Below are positions 5,707 through 7,775 of a DNA stretch of 7,775 nt, piece after piece (the stretch's first letter is position 1; each line of letters begins with the position of its first letter). The DNA lies in NCBI GenBank assembly GCA_944390185.1, contig CALXPA010000039.1, positions 1 through 7,775 on the forward strand, written 5' to 3'. The notes beneath the pieces were generated by a model. It searched no databases. It saw nothing but the letters and a program-made list of their open reading frames with translations, and was not told where the DNA came from. The stretch is from an uncultured Alphaproteobacteria bacterium (GTDB lineage Bacteria; Pseudomonadota; Alphaproteobacteria; Rs-D84). Both the position numbers and the translations under genes were made by a program.

Positions 5707-5735
5707 GGTGGCAACCAAGTAAGGGAAAGAAAGGT

Positions 5736-6455
5736 ATGAAAAAAATAGCATCTGCATTTGTGATGTTGGGGCTGGTTACGCCTGCAGTTGCGGCACCCAG
5801 TTATCTGACACGTACGGGCGATGGATATCGCGTTACATATGATTATACGGACAAGGCCAAGACAGGTTGGTACGTTGGTGGGCGTGCTGAATTGGGATTT
5901 GGAAATTGGAAAAATAAATACAGTGTCGAAGAAGGTGTAAAGGCACCCCAGGAATTCGATCACGACAGTTATTCGTTTGAACCGGCCCTGGGGGGCAACA
6001 TATTCGGCGGGCGTCGGTTTGCATATTTCTGGCGTGCCGAGTTAGAGGCCGGATACCTGGGGTATTTCGAAGATGCCGATCATGCGGCGCGTTTCACAAT
6101 GCGAATACCGTATATTATGGCGAATTTGTATTATGACTTTACAAATGATGTTTATTTGGGGGCTGGCGTTGGGGCGGCAATGCCAGTGACAACCATAGAC
6201 ATGGTATGGTCAGATGGCAGTGAACGTCGCGAATTTGGCGTTGCGCCGATGGCTGGTATCATGTTGGGTTATTCGTATGAACTGGATTATAATCTGGTGT
6301 TAGATTTCCGGTATCGTTTGTCGGCGATGACCGGTCTGGAACAGCGGATAAGTGATCTGATGTTCGAAGATGACCCGAAACAGTACTGGTTCCAAAATGA
6401 TATAGATTTTATTATGGATAATTCTATATCAATTGGCATCAGATATGAATTTTAA
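5736..6455 (+). CDS. Outer-membrane beta-barrel protein (OmpA/OmpW-type small barrel)
   Basis: 239 residues from the ATG at 5736, which starts a clear signal peptide (MKKIASAFVMLGLVTPAVA, cut after residue 19) and has AAGGGA 9 nt upstream; the frame is open further upstream but that part lies inside pal. The mature protein has alternating aromatic/small-residue strands such as GWYVGGRAELGFGNW, ALGGNIFGGRRFAYF, YIMANLYYDF, VYLGAGVGAAMPV, PMAGIMLGYSYEL and NLVLDFRYRL, and ends in SIGIRYEF with a terminal Phe, the signal for Bam-mediated insertion. Size and strand count suggest an eight-stranded barrel of the 'outer membrane beta-barrel' domain group. No enzyme residues are recognised. It is divergent from pal across a 145-nt region, and its ligand or function is unknown. 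Confidence 0.85.
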   Translation: MKKIASAFVMLGLVTPAVAAPSYLTRTGDGYRVTYDYTDKAKTGWYVGGRAELGFGNWKNKYSVEEGVKAPQEFDHDSYSFEPALGGNIFGGRRFAYFWRAELEAGYLGYFEDADHAARFTMRIPYIMANLYYDFTNDVYLGAGVGAAMPVTTIDMVWSDGSERREFGVAPMAGIMLGYSYELDYNLVLDFRYRLSAMTGLEQRISDLMFEDDPKQYWFQNDIDFIMDNSISIGIRYEF

Positions 6456-6467
6456 CATAAAATCGTG

Positions 6468-6497
6468 TTGACCCGATTCGCACAGATATGATATTAT
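6468..6497 (+). promoter_or_regulatory. Promoter of the collagen/fibre-like gene
   Basis: TTGACC (6468-6473), an 18-nt spacer and TATTAT (6492-6497) preceded by TGA give a -35 plus extended -10 promoter. Transcription would begin near 6504, so the leader is only about 13 nt, with an AGAGAGA purine run (6506-6512) as ribosome site before the ATG at 6517. No terminator is seen between the preceding gene (stop 6453-6455) and this promoter, so read-through is also possible. Confidence 0.6.
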
Positions 6498-6516
6498 GTT
6501 CAGGTAGAGAGAATTG

Positions 6517-7775
6517 ATGAAACGTAATTTGAGAATTTCAACACTTGCGACGGTTTGTGTGCTGTGTACGGCGGTCTCGGGTGCGTATGCGGCATCGTCA
6601 GTGCGTAATTTGGGTGGCACAGGAACGTATACCAGTGCGTCCAGTGCGGCGTCTGCGAATTCATCTGGGGCGACAACAGCGGTACGTGGTGGATCAGTAC
6701 GGGTGACACCAACGTCGGGCGTCACAGGGTCCAGTACGACGACTGGGTCAAATGCGAATACGTCGACGTCGGGTCGTGTGGCGACTGTGCCGCGTTTATC
6801 AATTGGACATTATTTGGGTGGTGCCACATCGGTCAGCGGGGGCAGTTCGCTGCGTCCCCAGACACCGGGTGGGTCATCTGTTTCGGGTGGCGGATCATCA
6901 TCTGGTGGTGAAATTGATCCAGATACACTGGAAGGGTTGCGGAATCAGATTGACGATTTGCAGCGCGATGTCGACGATTTGAACGAATTGAAACAGGACG
7001 AACTGATTGCGCCGGACGGGTTGATTGTAATCGATGCGAATAACGAGATTACGATTGATATTGAAAATCTGGCGAACGAAATGGGTGGTCTGTTGGGGAC
7101 GTCGCGCTTGTTTGAATTTCGGACGAATGACACACATCTGCAGTGGCGGTACGAGGGCGAAGGTGACAGTGACTGGCGTGATTTAGTGGCGCTGGACGAT
7201 TTGCGTGGCCCCCAGGGTGAACAGGGTGAACCGGGCGTGGCCCCCACTGTCGAAGAGATTATTGCCGCAATCGAAGATACGTTACAGGAAAAGATTACAG
7301 ATGCCGTGGCGGCGGCGATTGCAGATGCCGGTCTGGTGACGGACGAAGATTTGGCGCGTGGTCTGGCGGACAAGGTTAATACTGATGACGTCTATACCAA
7401 GGACCAGGTTTACACCAAGATAGAGGTAGACGATATCGTTGACGGTATCGAGGTGGGCGATCTGACCGGATATGTCCAGACGGACGAATTTAATGCGGCG
7501 TTGAATCTAAAGGCGGACAAGACAGAGGTGGACACATTAACCGGACGTGTTGTCACGGTCGAAGAAGAATCCAAGGAAGCGGCACTGGCCGCAGGCCAGG
7601 CGCTGGCGGGGTTAAGTGCCAAAGAGGATAAAGATAACAAGGTTGATACCCTGGACGACAGTACGGAACATTATCCATCGACGGCGGCGGTGACGGATGC
7701 GCTGGCGGGATATGTGACGACTGGGGGACTGGATGAATTAACCGGGCGTGTTACCACCGCCGAAGGGGAAATAGA
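6517..7775 (+). CDS. Secreted collagen-like / phage-fibre-like surface protein, partial (right end missing)
   Basis: An open frame from the ATG at 6517 runs off the window: at least 419 residues with no stop. A signal peptide ends at AYA (residue 25). Residues 26-130 are a low-complexity Ser/Thr/Gly/Ala stalk. Residues about 131-163 (LRNQIDDLQRDVDDLNELK) are a predicted coiled coil. Then comes a module containing LQWRYEGEGDSDWRDLVALD (208-227), followed by DDLRG, which I recognise as the type that precedes Gly-X-Y segments in bacterial and phage collagen-like proteins. A minimal collagen stretch GPQGEQGEPG follows at 231-240. From 242 on there are helical, fibre-like motifs: YTKDQVYTKIEVDD, GYVQTDEF, a copy of LTGRVVTVEEE and later LTGRVTTAEGE, and STEHYPSTAAVTDAL, which resembles tail-fibre repeats. 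This suggests a trimeric extracellular or cell-surface fibre, possibly an adhesin. The anchor is not visible. It has its own promoter. Function is inference. Confidence 0.8.
   Translation, partial: MKRNLRISTLATVCVLCTAVSGAYAASSVRNLGGTGTYTSASSAASANSSGATTAVRGGSVRVTPTSGVTGSSTTTGSNANTSTSGRVATVPRLSIGHYLGGATSVSGGSSLRPQTPGGSSVSGGGSSSGGEIDPDTLEGLRNQIDDLQRDVDDLNELKQDELIAPDGLIVIDANNEITIDIENLANEMGGLLGTSRLFEFRTNDTHLQWRYEGEGDSDWRDLVALDDLRGPQGEQGEPGVAPTVEEIIAAIEDTLQEKITDAVAAAIADAGLVTDEDLARGLADKVNTDDVYTKDQVYTKIEVDDIVDGIEVGDLTGYVQTDEFNAALNLKADKTEVDTLTGRVVTVEEESKEAALAAGQALAGLSAKEDKDNKVDTLDDSTEHYPSTAAVTDALAGYVTTGGLDELTGRVTTAEGEI
7537..7752 (+). repeat. Repeated LTGRV segment in the fibre-like gene
   Basis: TTAACCGGACGTGTT (7537-7551) recurs as TTAACCGGGCGTGTT (7738-7752), 14 of 15 bases identical, exactly 201 nt (67 codons) apart. 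The protein context is D-[TE]-LTGRV-x-T-x-E in both. A GYV-x-T motif likewise recurs before each. These are probably the first copies of a longer repeat array that continues past the window. Confidence 0.6.

Noticed and set aside
5481..5735. N-terminal extension of the beta-barrel protein frame
   Set aside because: It runs antisense through the start of pal and the divergent promoters. A signal peptide and ribosome site fit the ATG at 5736.
6945..7373. Ser/Ala-rich minus-strand open frame opposite the fibre-like gene
   Set aside because: Composition is the complement of Asp/Ala/Gly-rich codons in the real gene; no signal or domain.
1..7775. CRISPR arrays, tRNA or rRNA genes, insertion sequences, integrase or defence genes
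   Set aside because: I looked for regular direct repeats with spacers, cloverleaf-like sequence, transposase motifs and defence domains and saw none; the fibre motifs alone do not make a prophage.

Overview
The window looks like a piece of a Gram-negative bacterial chromosome with roughly balanced to slightly AT-rich base composition. It carries TolB, Pal, FtsE/FtsX, a PlsC-type acyltransferase and a beta-barrel outer-membrane protein. The neighbourhood ftsE-ftsX-DUF218-plsC is one I associate with Alphaproteobacteria. Together with the short intergenic gaps, this suggests an alphaproteobacterium with a compact genome, possibly an uncultured host-associated one. That placement is inference; there is no rRNA or other marker here.

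Layout, left to right. (1) 18-242, minus: a small ribbon-helix-helix (CopG-like) protein with its own promoter and a palindrome over the -35 box. (2) 471-2194, plus: tolB and a secreted staphylococcal-nuclease-like gene overlapping it by 22 nt, ending in a hairpin terminator shared with the convergent unit. (3) 5108-2217, minus: ftsE-ftsX-DUF218 (YdcF-like)-plsC, driven by a consensus-like promoter placed so close to the ftsE ATG that the mRNA is probably leaderless. (4) 5590-5183, minus: pal, monocistronic, with its own promoter and terminator. (5) 5736-6455, plus: an outer-membrane beta-barrel protein transcribed divergently from pal. (6) 6517 to beyond the right edge, plus: a long secreted protein with a Ser/Thr/Gly-rich stalk, a coiled coil, a tiny collagen-like Gly-X-Y stretch and phage-fibre-like repeats. 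It is open at the window end.

Almost everything concerns the cell envelope. TolB and Pal form the periplasmic/outer-membrane end of the Tol-Pal constriction machine, but here they sit on opposite strands, about 3.4 kb apart, and tolQRA and cpoB/ybgF are absent from the window. FtsEX controls septal peptidoglycan hydrolysis, PlsC makes phosphatidic acid, and DUF218 proteins are envelope-linked. The most unusual gene is the right-hand collagen/fibre-like surface protein. The most interesting regulatory signals are the leaderless ftsE start and the operator-like palindrome at the antitoxin-like gene. I did not find a clearly new defence or mobile system.
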